A stretch of 22,715 nt of DNA. Source: an archaeon. Lineage in GTDB: Archaea > Thermoproteota > Nitrososphaeria > Nitrososphaerales > CADDZS01. Below, piece after piece: positions 7,706 through 14,568 of the stretch (its first letter is position 1; each line of letters starts with the position of its first letter). The DNA is taken from contig JAJYUX010000018.1 of assembly GCA_021792315.1 (NCBI GenBank), positions 1 through 22,715 of the forward strand, read 5' to 3'. A program made the position numbers and the translations under genes. Below the pieces are notes generated by a model that ran no database searches, was not told where the DNA came from, and worked only from the letters and a program-made list of their open reading frames with translations.

Positions 7706-8902
7706 ATGACAGTGCTTCAACCACAGGTGAAGCCACGATACAGACATGTACGAAGTGGTCTGGACAATGCAGTAAAGCAAGCGGAAGAAAGAAACCTTCA
7801 TGATATGTTCACAGTTGATGCAGACTGCCACATCTCTGAACCTTTCAAAATCATTGCGGACTACGTTGACGCGCCATACAAGGAGATTTTCATCAATGAG
7901 CCCGACGACGATCCTTTCATCCGTTCCAGAAGTGAAGGCCATGTCGAAGGCAAGTATACACTGAGCGAGACTCACTACAGGACGGGAAAGAGAAAAAGGA
8001 CAGAAATCAGTTACCCCAAACAACAGAAACCGGACGAATTGATCGATCTTTACACAAAGAGAATGTATGATCTCGGAATCAAACGTTCTATAATTTTCCC
8101 GACTCCCCTGCTGGCCCTGACGATGGATCCAAGACCGGATTTCGAAGTTGCAGTCCAAAACGCCTACATTGATTTCATGCTAGATCATTTTCTTGGCAAG
8201 TACAAGGAGATTCTAAGTCCTGTTTGTGTCCCGCTTAACATTCCAAGCAAAGCAGTGGATTTGATTGAAAGAGTAGCCAGAGAAAAGGGGATCATCGGTG
8301 TCATGGTGCCGAGCATGTCGAAGGAAATGGCAGGTAGTCCCTCTTGGGATCCCATTTTCGAAGCCGCACAGAGATTTGGACTGCCCTTATGCATGCATGG
8401 AACCAACTACGTCGGAGACGACGGTTTTCTAAAATTCTTCAGAGGGTTGGACAAATTTGTCGGGATACATTCACTAAGCAGGCCCGTGACTTGTGCAATG
8501 CAAGTTGCGAGCATGATATTCAATGGTGTTCCTGAGCGTTTTCCGAAACTCAAGATTGTGATAATAGAGGCTGGAGTCACTTGGATTCCGTGGGCGATGG
8601 AGAGGTATGATTCTGTTTATCTCCTGAGGAAGGAAGACTGTCCGTTGCTCACTAAAATGCCTAGTGATTACATCAGGGAGAATTTTTATTTTACAAGTCA
8701 GCCACTTGAATACGCCCCGTCCTCAGATCTTGAGTATAGTTTCAAAAAATTTGATGCTGAAAATCATCTGTTGTACGCAAGTGATTATCCGCACTGGGAC
8801 TTTGACGTCCCGTCAGTGATTTACGATCTGCCGTTTCTCTCCGAAGATGCGAAACGAAAGATACTAGGAGAGAATGCAAGAAAGTTATTCAAGATCAACT
8901 AA
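7706..8902 (+). CDS. amidohydrolase-2 family metal-dependent hydrolase or decarboxylase
   Basis: A 398-residue member of the same superfamily as the protein at 4417-5283, in the longer subgroup opening with VDADCHISEP. Likely metal and active-site residues are Asp40 and His42 (DxH in place of HxH), His231 (CMHGTNY), His255 (VGIHSLSR) and Asp360 (YASDYPHWD). Members of this subgroup are decarboxylases or hydrolases acting on aromatic or muconic acids. It starts at ATG 7706, 58 bp after the molybdenum hydroxylase and 17 bp before the Rieske gene, probably in one transcript. The first 30 residues are basic and polar and precede the conserved domain, so a shorter form is conceivable. It presumably acts on the hydroxylated product of the preceding enzyme; this is inference from gene order. 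Confidence 0.87.
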   Translation: MTVLQPQVKPRYRHVRSGLDNAVKQAEERNLHDMFTVDADCHISEPFKIIADYVDAPYKEIFINEPDDDPFIRSRSEGHVEGKYTLSETHYRTGKRKRTEISYPKQQKPDELIDLYTKRMYDLGIKRSIIFPTPLLALTMDPRPDFEVAVQNAYIDFMLDHFLGKYKEILSPVCVPLNIPSKAVDLIERVAREKGIIGVMVPSMSKEMAGSPSWDPIFEAAQRFGLPLCMHGTNYVGDDGFLKFFRGLDKFVGIHSLSRPVTCAMQVASMIFNGVPERFPKLKIVIIEAGVTWIPWAMERYDSVYLLRKEDCPLLTKMPSDYIRENFYFTSQPLEYAPSSDLEYSFKKFDAENHLLYASDYPHWDFDVPSVIYDLPFLSEDAKRKILGENARKLFKIN

Positions 8903-8919
8903 CTAGTAGCGAGATCTTC

Positions 8920-9285
8920 ATGCGATACATAACAGTTGCACGAACAGTCAAATTTGAGGAAATGAAGCCAATCATAGTCGAAGTAGATGGGATGCAGATA
9001 GGAGTAGTCAAGAACAATGGGAAATACTACGCTTACGAAAACACGTGTGCGCATCAGGGCGGACCCGCCTGCGAAGGAGAGGTAATTGGCAGGATGGAAT
9101 GCATGGTATCAGAAAATGGGAGCATAACATCTGAGTTTGTTTCGAAGAATAATCTTGTTATTGCTTGTCCATGGCACGGTGTTGAATACGATCTAGCTAG
9201 CGGAATTTGCACTGCAGACACCAACCTGAGACTACGCAAATTTGATGTCGTTGTAGAGAACGACGAAATAAAGATAGGATTCTGA
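8920..9285 (+). CDS. Rieske-type [2Fe-2S] ferredoxin
   Basis: A 121-residue single-domain Rieske protein. The cluster ligands are in box 1, Cys43-x-His45 in NTCAHQGGPACEGE, and box 2, Cys83-x-x-His86 in ACPWHGVEYDLASG. There is no membrane anchor and no catalytic oxygenase domain, so it is a soluble electron carrier like the ferredoxins of ring-hydroxylating dioxygenases or the small subunit of NirD-type reductases. About 20 residues between the two boxes (around MVSENGSITSEFVSKNN) are longer than in the most compact family members. It starts at ATG 8920, 17 bp after the amidohydrolase and 26 bp before the lyase gene. No oxygenase alpha subunit is in the window, so its partner is unknown; the adjacent molybdenum hydroxylase or the acyl-CoA dehydrogenase are candidates. 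Confidence 0.9.
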   Translation: MRYITVARTVKFEEMKPIIVEVDGMQIGVVKNNGKYYAYENTCAHQGGPACEGEVIGRMECMVSENGSITSEFVSKNNLVIACPWHGVEYDLASGICTADTNLRLRKFDVVVENDEIKIGF

Positions 9286-9311
9286 TATTCCTTAGCGTTT
9301 GAAGATATCGT

Positions 9312-10187
9312 GTGGATACAATGAAAGAGAAAAACTCAGGAGGCAAGACCCTGCGCGAATTGTTGAAAGTCCAGGAAATTCTTGTCGCTCCCGGAGCGTA
9401 CGATGCACTGACAGCTAAAATGATTGCCTCGCTTGGGTTCAAAGCAGCTTACGTCGGAGGAGCTAGCACTTCTTACGGCGCGCTCGGACTGCCTGACATC
9501 GGTTTCATAGGTCTCGCGGACATGGTTCAACAGATTGAGAGACTTCGAAAGACTGTCAATATTCCCTTGATTTGCGACGCAGACACTGGTTACGGAAATG
9601 AGATCAACGTAATTCACACGGTCGAAGAGTATGAGAATGCCGGCGCAAGTGCAATTCAGATCGAAGATCAGAAATTTCCCAAACGTTGCGGCCACCTGCA
9701 GGGGAAGGAGGTGATTCCAGCAAATGAAATGGTCTCAAAAGTTAAGGCAGCCGTCTCCTCAAGAAAGGATTCACTAATTATAGCCAGAACAGACGCGCTT
9801 TCTGTTTCCGGATTGGATGACGCAATCAGCAGAGCAAATTCGTACATTGATGCAGGAGCAGACATCGCATTCGTTGAGTCACCGAAGAACATTGATGATC
9901 TGGCCGTGATCGGAAAGAAAGTGAAAGGCTTCAAGATTGCGAACATGGTTGAAGGAGGGAAGACACCTATTTTGAGTGCAAAGAGGTTGAAGCAGCTGGG
10001 ATTTCACATTGTGATCTATCCAGCGTCTGCTGTGCGGGCAGGTGCGAAATCAATCCTAGAAATGCTGAGCGCGCTCAAATCAACAGGATCTACTTTGGAA
10101 TATTCACAATCCATGTTGTCCTTTGACGAGCTTCAAGAGCTCCTGGGCTTGCCGAAGATTCTGGAAAAAGGAAAAAAGTTCGCGTAG
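9312..10187 (+). CDS. isocitrate lyase / PEP mutase superfamily C-C lyase (2-methylisocitrate or 2,3-dimethylmalate lyase-like)
   Basis: A 291-residue TIM-barrel enzyme that cleaves 2-hydroxy dicarboxylic or tricarboxylic acids to a 2-oxo acid plus a carboxylate. The lyase signature KRCGH at 124-128 contains the catalytic Cys126. Further family residues are GAYDALTAKM (28-37), the Mg site in DADTGYG (89-95) and IEDQ (117-120). The Cys marks it as a lyase and not a phosphonomutase. The length is typical of 2-methylisocitrate, 2,3-dimethylmalate and oxaloacetate-hydrolase relatives and much shorter than true isocitrate lyase. GTG at 9312 is the upstream start; ATG at 9321, three codons in, is equally possible. 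It is the last gene of the 5419-10187 run. A terminal cleavage releasing pyruvate- or propionate-like products fits the operon. Confidence 0.88.
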   Translation: MDTMKEKNSGGKTLRELLKVQEILVAPGAYDALTAKMIASLGFKAAYVGGASTSYGALGLPDIGFIGLADMVQQIERLRKTVNIPLICDADTGYGNEINVIHTVEEYENAGASAIQIEDQKFPKRCGHLQGKEVIPANEMVSKVKAAVSSRKDSLIIARTDALSVSGLDDAISRANSYIDAGADIAFVESPKNIDDLAVIGKKVKGFKIANMVEGGKTPILSAKRLKQLGFHIVIYPASAVRAGAKSILEMLSALKSTGSTLEYSQSMLSFDELQELLGLPKILEKGKKFA

Positions 10188-10386
10188 AGTATCATTTCAT
10201 CGATGAGTATTCTGTCTGAGTTAGGGCAATATTTGATGTCCTGACTACGAGTGGTTCATCTTTTTCTGTCTCCGCAACTACCTACTTCGATTCTTTGTCG
10301 TCGCGAAATTTCTTCCATGCGCTCTCAAGATGTCCCAAATCTCTGAAAGCTAGGAGTTAGCACAGGGGCATCGCGCTCGTGAAGAA

Positions 10387-11838
10387 CTAACTTCGTCCTG
10401 CCCGAGAAGATGCAGGTCTCTCCAAGTAGTTGCCCTCGCATTTGCCAACGACTTTTCCTTGATTGAATACAACCTTTCCCCTAAGGATTGTTGTCTCTGC
10501 CCAGCCAGCAAGTTCTATTCCATCAAACGGGCTGAAATCCTGCGCGGAGTGCATCTTCTTGTGATCTACAGTCATCTTCTTCTTCATATCGACAATTGCG
10601 AGATCCCCGTCGAGCCCGACAACAATATCCCCTTTCACATGAGATAGGCCATGGAACTTGGCTGGATTCAGTGTCACAAGGGATGCTAGACTCTCTAGTG
10701 GAATCTTTCTGGCAAAGTATCCACCGGTTATCAGCGATGGTAGAAGCAATTCAGTCCCGCCAAACCCAGGTTCAGCGCTCCAGATGTCCTTTCCCTTTTC
10801 TGCTCTTGTTATGCAGGCATGATCAGATGCTACTGTGTTCACGTCGCCTCTTTGAATACCATTCCAAAGAGATTCTTGGTCAGAATCAGTCCTGATGGGA
10901 GGATTCACCTTACCGAAGACGCTTGGATTGTATTTGTCATTGAGCATCAAGTGATGAACTGTCACCTCAACCATAACGTCAAGGTCTGGGTTGGCGAGTC
11001 GCAGCTCCTTGATGGTCTGCAGCGCCAGGCCGCTGCTCACGTGAAGAATATTCACTGGACAATGCGTTTGCATTGCCAACTCGATAGCCTGCACCAGTGC
11101 CAGTCGTTCAGATTCAGGAGGCCTTGCCTCGTTGTACGCCTCCAGAGGATTGAGTTTCTTCTTGGTCTTGGTCTCCTCGATGTTAATTCTGATCAATTCG
11201 GCGTCTTCCGCATGAACACTCACCCGGACAGGCGAGGTGGTCTTGTTGATTTCAGAAACAGTGGACATCATCTTTGAAAGATGCCCGAGGTCGTACGGAT
11301 CTTCGGAGAGAAGATACTCTCTCTCGACGGCTCCCTTTCTGAATTCTCCTTTGAGGACTAACCCCCTGTAGAACATGTAGAACTTGAAAGTCGAGACACC
11401 GAATTTCTTCACCAGCTCCCGGATCTCTAAGAGGTGAGTCGCTGTCACAGGGGCTAGGTGATAGCCGTAATCGCAGTAAAAGTTCCCCGATGACAAATCC
11501 AACACTTTCTTGAAAAGCTCGGAATACGGCGCTGCAGAATTGAGATAATTTTTCCCTGATCTAAAGTAGCTTAGTATGCTGGTCACTCCTCCAGCGACGG
11601 CACTCGCGGATTCTGATTTCGCGTCAATGTCAAGTGGTCGGTAAATTCCCACGTGAAAGTGAGAGTCAATGAGACCGGGGAAAACATGCTTTCCTGTCGC
11701 ATCAATCACTGTCTTGGCAGTTGTCGCTCTTGACGATCCTATCTGGGAGATCTTTCCTCCATTTATACCAATGTCCGTTTTGACCACACCGCGATTGGGA
11801 AAGACCACGCTTCCGTTTCTTACTAGGACATCAAGCAT
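10387..11838 (-). CDS. dihydropyrimidinase / hydantoinase / allantoinase family cyclic amidohydrolase
   Basis: A 483-residue cyclic amidohydrolase that opens cyclic amides such as dihydrouracil, hydantoin, allantoin or dihydroorotate. All binuclear zinc ligands are recognisable: His60 and His62 in GLIDSHFHV, the carbamylatable Lys152 in STFKFYMFYRG, His209 in VHAED, His266 in NILHVSS and Asp339 in VASDHACI. KVNPPIR near 310-316 is also typical. ATG at 11838 lies 28 nt from a TATA-like box, consistent with a leaderless transcript. It is divergent from a nitrilase-family amidase; hydantoinase plus carbamoyl-amide hydrolase is a well known catabolic pair. The pyrimidine-biosynthesis enzyme PyrC cannot be excluded by motif alone, but no other pyr gene is near. 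It converges on the lyase gene across about 200 bp that hold no recognisable gene. Confidence 0.88.
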   Translation of the reverse strand: MLDVLVRNGSVVFPNRGVVKTDIGINGGKISQIGSSRATTAKTVIDATGKHVFPGLIDSHFHVGIYRPLDIDAKSESASAVAGGVTSILSYFRSGKNYLNSAAPYSELFKKVLDLSSGNFYCDYGYHLAPVTATHLLEIRELVKKFGVSTFKFYMFYRGLVLKGEFRKGAVEREYLLSEDPYDLGHLSKMMSTVSEINKTTSPVRVSVHAEDAELIRINIEETKTKKKLNPLEAYNEARPPESERLALVQAIELAMQTHCPVNILHVSSGLALQTIKELRLANPDLDVMVEVTVHHLMLNDKYNPSVFGKVNPPIRTDSDQESLWNGIQRGDVNTVASDHACITRAEKGKDIWSAEPGFGGTELLLPSLITGGYFARKIPLESLASLVTLNPAKFHGLSHVKGDIVVGLDGDLAIVDMKKKMTVDHKKMHSAQDFSPFDGIELAGWAETTILRGKVVFNQGKVVGKCEGNYLERPASSRAGRS

Positions 11839-11860
11839 AAAATCTCAACCCAGTGTTTTC

Positions 11861-11870
11861 ATATAAAAAT
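11861..11870. promoter_or_regulatory. AT-rich TATA-like element between the hydantoinase and amidase genes
   Basis: ATATAAAAAT is centred 28 nt before the hydantoinase ATG (11838, minus strand), where it would give a leaderless mRNA. On the plus strand the same element could serve an upstream start of the amidase transcript. The minus-strand role is better supported. Confidence 0.45.
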
Positions 11871-11951
11871 AATTCCGAAAAGAAAGATGCTGAATTCCAT
11901 TTTGAAACGTGCTTCCTCTCAATCCAAAGAATGAGGGTATCGTCCCTGGAA

Positions 11952-11959
11952 GATTTAAA
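11952..11959 (+). promoter_or_regulatory. TATA-like box for the amidase gene, supporting ATG 11984
   Basis: GATTTAAA lies about 28 nt before the ATG at 11984, the leaderless spacing also seen for other genes here. It falls inside the reading frame that an upstream GTG (11909) would open, so it argues for the shorter protein. Confidence 0.45.
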
Positions 11960-11983
11960 ACGAGGAATTATGCTGCCGCCCTT

Positions 11984-13051
11984 ATGGTAGAGCCAGCAGT
12001 AGTAGCATGTATTCAAGCTCCTTCGCAATTCATCGACGATGCAAGAAAAGCTGACAGAGTGATCAAGAAAAACATCAAGCGCCACTTGCGTCTCCTAGAT
12101 ATGCTCCCGGAGGGAGCTACCCCAATAGGGCACTTTCCGCAGATAGTTGTGTATCCAGAGTTTTCTTTGCAAGGATTGCCAAGTGAAAAATGGAGCGTCG
12201 AGGGGTGGAAGAGGTGGTTGAACAAGGTTGCTGTTCCGATTCCAGGAGATGTAACCGATGCATTTGCAAAGAAGAGCGTGGAGCATGGCTGTTACCAGCA
12301 GGTCTGCATTTGGGAATCATCTGATGAGTTCCCTGGTCATGCGTTCGAGTCAGTCTTCATAACAGATCCAAAGGGCAAGGTTCCGTACGTCCGGAGAAGA
12401 CTAGCTAACATTCTTGAATTGAGTGTTACTTCAACCGCGGAGATCTATACAGAGTACATGAAAAAGTATGGACCGAATTCTGGTGATGCCTTCTTTCCAG
12501 TTTTGGACACACCGTACGGTTGCCTCGGTGGGATCATGTGCTGCGAAATGTCGACGCCTGAAATTTGTAGGGGACTCATGTTGAACGGGACAGAGATCTT
12601 GCTACACAGCACTTCTGAAACTGACGGTGGATATATGGATGGCATGAGCTCAAGAGACTGGGAACGTAGAGTTAGGGCGCGCGACAACTGTTGCTACTTG
12701 GTCTCCACAAACATAGGTAAGATCATAGACTGCAACTATCCCGAGGACAGAGATAGAGGAAGATCTGAGATCATAGACTTTATGGGTCGCACTTTGTATC
12801 GGCGCGAATTCCCTGGTGAAGGGATGATACTTGGAACAATCGATGTAGCTCAGCTGAGGAAAAATAGGAGAAGTGGATGGGCACTCACGAGTCACGGTCA
12901 GGTATTCTCAGATGTCTGCGCGGCAATGTACAAGGAACCGCTGTGGCCAGAGAACGAGCGCTACTTCACAACAAAGGGAGTGGGCGAAACGAAGAGGAAA
13001 CTTTTCGCCAATCTTACGAAACGCAGAATCCTGCGAGATCCCGGAAAGTAA
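11984..13051 (+). CDS. nitrilase-superfamily carbon-nitrogen hydrolase (amidase/formamidase-like)
   Basis: A 355-residue C-N hydrolase, cutting an amide, N-carbamoyl or nitrile bond. Two of the three catalytic residues are clear: Glu59 in IVVYPEFSLQG and Cys186 in GGIMCCEMSTPEICR. The third, normally a Lys in a YRK-like motif, falls at VPYVRRRL (133-140), where I see only Arg, so the Lys may be replaced. The C-terminal half (WERRVRARDNCCYLVSTN) resembles aliphatic amidases and formamidases. I start at ATG 11984 because conserved sequence (VVACIQAPSQF) begins right after it and a TATA-like box precedes it; a GTG at 11909 would add 25 residues. It is divergent from the hydantoinase, so hydrolysis of a ring-opened N-carbamoyl or amide product is the likely role. 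The substrate is not determined. Confidence 0.82.
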   Translation: MVEPAVVACIQAPSQFIDDARKADRVIKKNIKRHLRLLDMLPEGATPIGHFPQIVVYPEFSLQGLPSEKWSVEGWKRWLNKVAVPIPGDVTDAFAKKSVEHGCYQQVCIWESSDEFPGHAFESVFITDPKGKVPYVRRRLANILELSVTSTAEIYTEYMKKYGPNSGDAFFPVLDTPYGCLGGIMCCEMSTPEICRGLMLNGTEILLHSTSETDGGYMDGMSSRDWERRVRARDNCCYLVSTNIGKIIDCNYPEDRDRGRSEIIDFMGRTLYRREFPGEGMILGTIDVAQLRKNRRSGWALTSHGQVFSDVCAAMYKEPLWPENERYFTTKGVGETKRKLFANLTKRRILRDPGK

Positions 13052-13075
13052 TGCAAACACAGTCGAGTGCTTCCG

Positions 13076-13100
13076 AGATGAATTTCAACTAAATTCATCT
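13076..13100. repeat. perfect 10-bp inverted repeat (operator or terminator) before the acyl-CoA dehydrogenase gene
   Basis: AGATGAATTT at 13076-13085 pairs exactly with AAATTCATCT at 13091-13100 around the 5-nt loop CAACT. It lies 24 bp after the amidase stop and touches the TATA-like box of the next gene, so it could be a repressor site on the dehydrogenase promoter, or a hairpin ending the amidase mRNA. No long U-run follows, which favours an operator. Confidence 0.5.
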
Positions 13101-13108
13101 TAATAAAG
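13099..13108 (+). promoter_or_regulatory. TATA-like box of the acyl-CoA dehydrogenase gene
   Basis: CTTAATAAAG is centred about 31 nt before the ATG at 13135, predicting a nearly leaderless mRNA. It overlaps the end of the 13076-13100 inverted repeat, so a protein bound there would block the TATA-binding protein. Confidence 0.45.
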
Positions 13109-13134
13109 GCCAGATGTCGGACTGAAAACCGTCC

Positions 13135-14319
13135 ATGGACTTTCAGATATCCGAAGAACAGGAATTGATTCTCGACATTGTTGACAAGGCCTGCAGAAGA
13201 ATTAGACCGATTGAAGACAAGTACTATCTTGAGAGGAAATTAAATGTCGAAGTTCCTACTGTGTTCAGAGAGGCACACCTTCTTGGACTTCCGATAAGCA
13301 ATCGATACGGCGAAGGACAGAGTGCCGATGCTCTCACCTACGCTCTGTCTCTGGAAAGAATTGGGGAGGAGGGAACAGGAGTGAGAACTTTCTTCTCAGG
13401 TCACACTTCTCTGGGCCAGATAACGCTTCAAAGATGGGGAAGCGAAGAACAAAAGGCTCGCTACCTTCCTGACACAACCTCGGGTGAGCTGGTTATGGCC
13501 TTCGGACTAACGGAACCGTCAGCAGGTTCAGATCCGACATCAATGAAGACGACCTTCGAAGAAAAGAGCGATGGGTACTATCTTACAGGCGAGAAGGCTT
13601 GGATCTCGAACGGTTCGATCGCAGATCTTCTAATCACCTTCGGCTACCCCAAAGGCCAAACTTCAGGCATGTGCGCTTTTCTGGTCGAAGCAGAGTCGCA
13701 GGGATTTTCAGCTTCTCCGATAAAGAATAAGCTCGGCCTTCCAACGTCGGACACCGCGCTCCTTCATTTTGATAACTGTCGGATTCCGAAGGAGAATCTT
13801 CTCGGACCCAAGGGGAAGGGGTTAAACGTTGCTTATTACGCGCTCATGAGTGGAAGACTCTCTGTCGCGGCCGGATGCGTTGGCGTAGCCCAGGATTGTC
13901 TCAATGAGGCAGTTATATATTCCAGAGAGAGATTTCAACACAAGAAAAAGATAGGAAAGCATCAGTTGGTTCAGAGGGAAATTGCAAAGATTGCAGTCGA
14001 ACTTGATGCGGCAAGACTCCTTACCCGAAAAGCGGCTGCCCTAAAATCTCGGTACGACGCGAACCCAGGGAACATAGATCTGCGAAACGAAGCAGATTGG
14101 TGCATCGCAAAGGCAAAGTATTTCTCTTCTAGAGCTTCCTTCATAGCAGCTGACAGAGCATTGCAGGTCTTCGGAGCAAACGGCTACCTGTTAGACAACC
14201 GACCGGCGAGACATCTAGGCGATACCCGCGTTTGCCGAATATACGAGGGAACCGACCAGATAATGGAGCAGAAAATAGCAGTCAATCTTCTTGGACCAGA
14301 GTTCGAGGTTTACTCTTAG
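13135..14319 (+). CDS. acyl-CoA dehydrogenase
   Basis: A 394-residue FAD-dependent enzyme that introduces a 2,3-double bond into an acyl-CoA and passes electrons to an electron-transfer flavoprotein. The first family signature, MAFGLTEPSAGSD, is at 121-133, GEKAWISNG follows about 20 residues later, and the second signature ends in RIYEGTDQIME, with Glu371 in the position of the catalytic base of medium- and short-chain enzymes. Length is normal for a homotetrameric ACAD. It starts at ATG 13135 behind its own TATA-like box and a perfect inverted repeat. No CoA ligase, enoyl-CoA hydratase or ETF gene is adjacent, so chain length cannot be inferred; in this context a short branched or dicarboxylic acyl-CoA from ring breakdown is plausible. 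Confidence 0.93.
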   Translation: MDFQISEEQELILDIVDKACRRIRPIEDKYYLERKLNVEVPTVFREAHLLGLPISNRYGEGQSADALTYALSLERIGEEGTGVRTFFSGHTSLGQITLQRWGSEEQKARYLPDTTSGELVMAFGLTEPSAGSDPTSMKTTFEEKSDGYYLTGEKAWISNGSIADLLITFGYPKGQTSGMCAFLVEAESQGFSASPIKNKLGLPTSDTALLHFDNCRIPKENLLGPKGKGLNVAYYALMSGRLSVAAGCVGVAQDCLNEAVIYSRERFQHKKKIGKHQLVQREIAKIAVELDAARLLTRKAAALKSRYDANPGNIDLRNEADWCIAKAKYFSSRASFIAADRALQVFGANGYLLDNRPARHLGDTRVCRIYEGTDQIMEQKIAVNLLGPEFEVYS

Positions 14320-14432
14320 CAACATCCAGACCCAACTGCCACATGATAGCAATCAACATCCAGGCAGGGAAGAAAAGCCTGCTTAGCTGTGCAAAGGGAC
14401 CATACACCCGGGACGGAGCCTCGAGATAGACA

Positions 14433-14458
14433 CCCACATCGACAGAAGAAGATGTGGG
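14433..14458 (+). repeat. perfect 8-bp hairpin covering a candidate start codon
   Basis: CCCACATC at 14433-14440 pairs exactly with GATGTGGG at 14451-14458 around a 10-nt purine-rich loop, GACAGAAGAA. The 3' arm contains the ATG of the 38-codon frame at 14452. It could mask that start in the mRNA, or be a 3'-end structure of the acyl-CoA dehydrogenase transcript, whose stop is 113 bp upstream. Confidence 0.45.
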
Positions 14459-14568
14459 AAGAATACTTCGCCGGGAAGTACAAACCAAAGTCCGGTGGAA
14501 AAGATCAGAAAGAAGAGTCTGTCTTACTGATCCAAGCAGTAAAGTCTCAAACTACCCGATTCAGGTAA
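14452..14568 (+). CDS. possible small hypothetical protein (38 aa)
   Basis: An ATG-to-TAA frame beginning MWEEYFAGKYKPKSGG and ending KSQTTRFR, too short for ordinary gene calling. Its codons resemble those of the neighbours, and the product is charged, with an aromatic N-terminus and no membrane segment or cysteine. It overlaps the 3' end of the convergent zinc-finger gene by 8 bp. The start codon sits in the 3' arm of a perfect hairpin, with a purine-rich stretch (AGAAGAAG) just before it in the loop. I do not recognise the protein. The evidence is only frame, codon appearance and placement, so it may be spurious. The rest of the 14320-14560 gap shows nothing else I can support. Confidence 0.35.
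   Translation: MWEEYFAGKYKPKSGGKDQKEESVLLIQAVKSQTTRFR

Noticed and set aside
7679..8158. 159-residue minus-strand frame over the second amidohydrolase gene
   Set aside because: Antisense to a gene with visible catalytic residues; composition is not protein-like.
10195..10250. Possible C/D-box small RNA (GATGA, CTGA, TGATG, CTGA in order) after the lyase gene
   Set aside because: The first box is a poor match and the last two boxes are directly adjacent with no guide spacer, so the layout does not fit.
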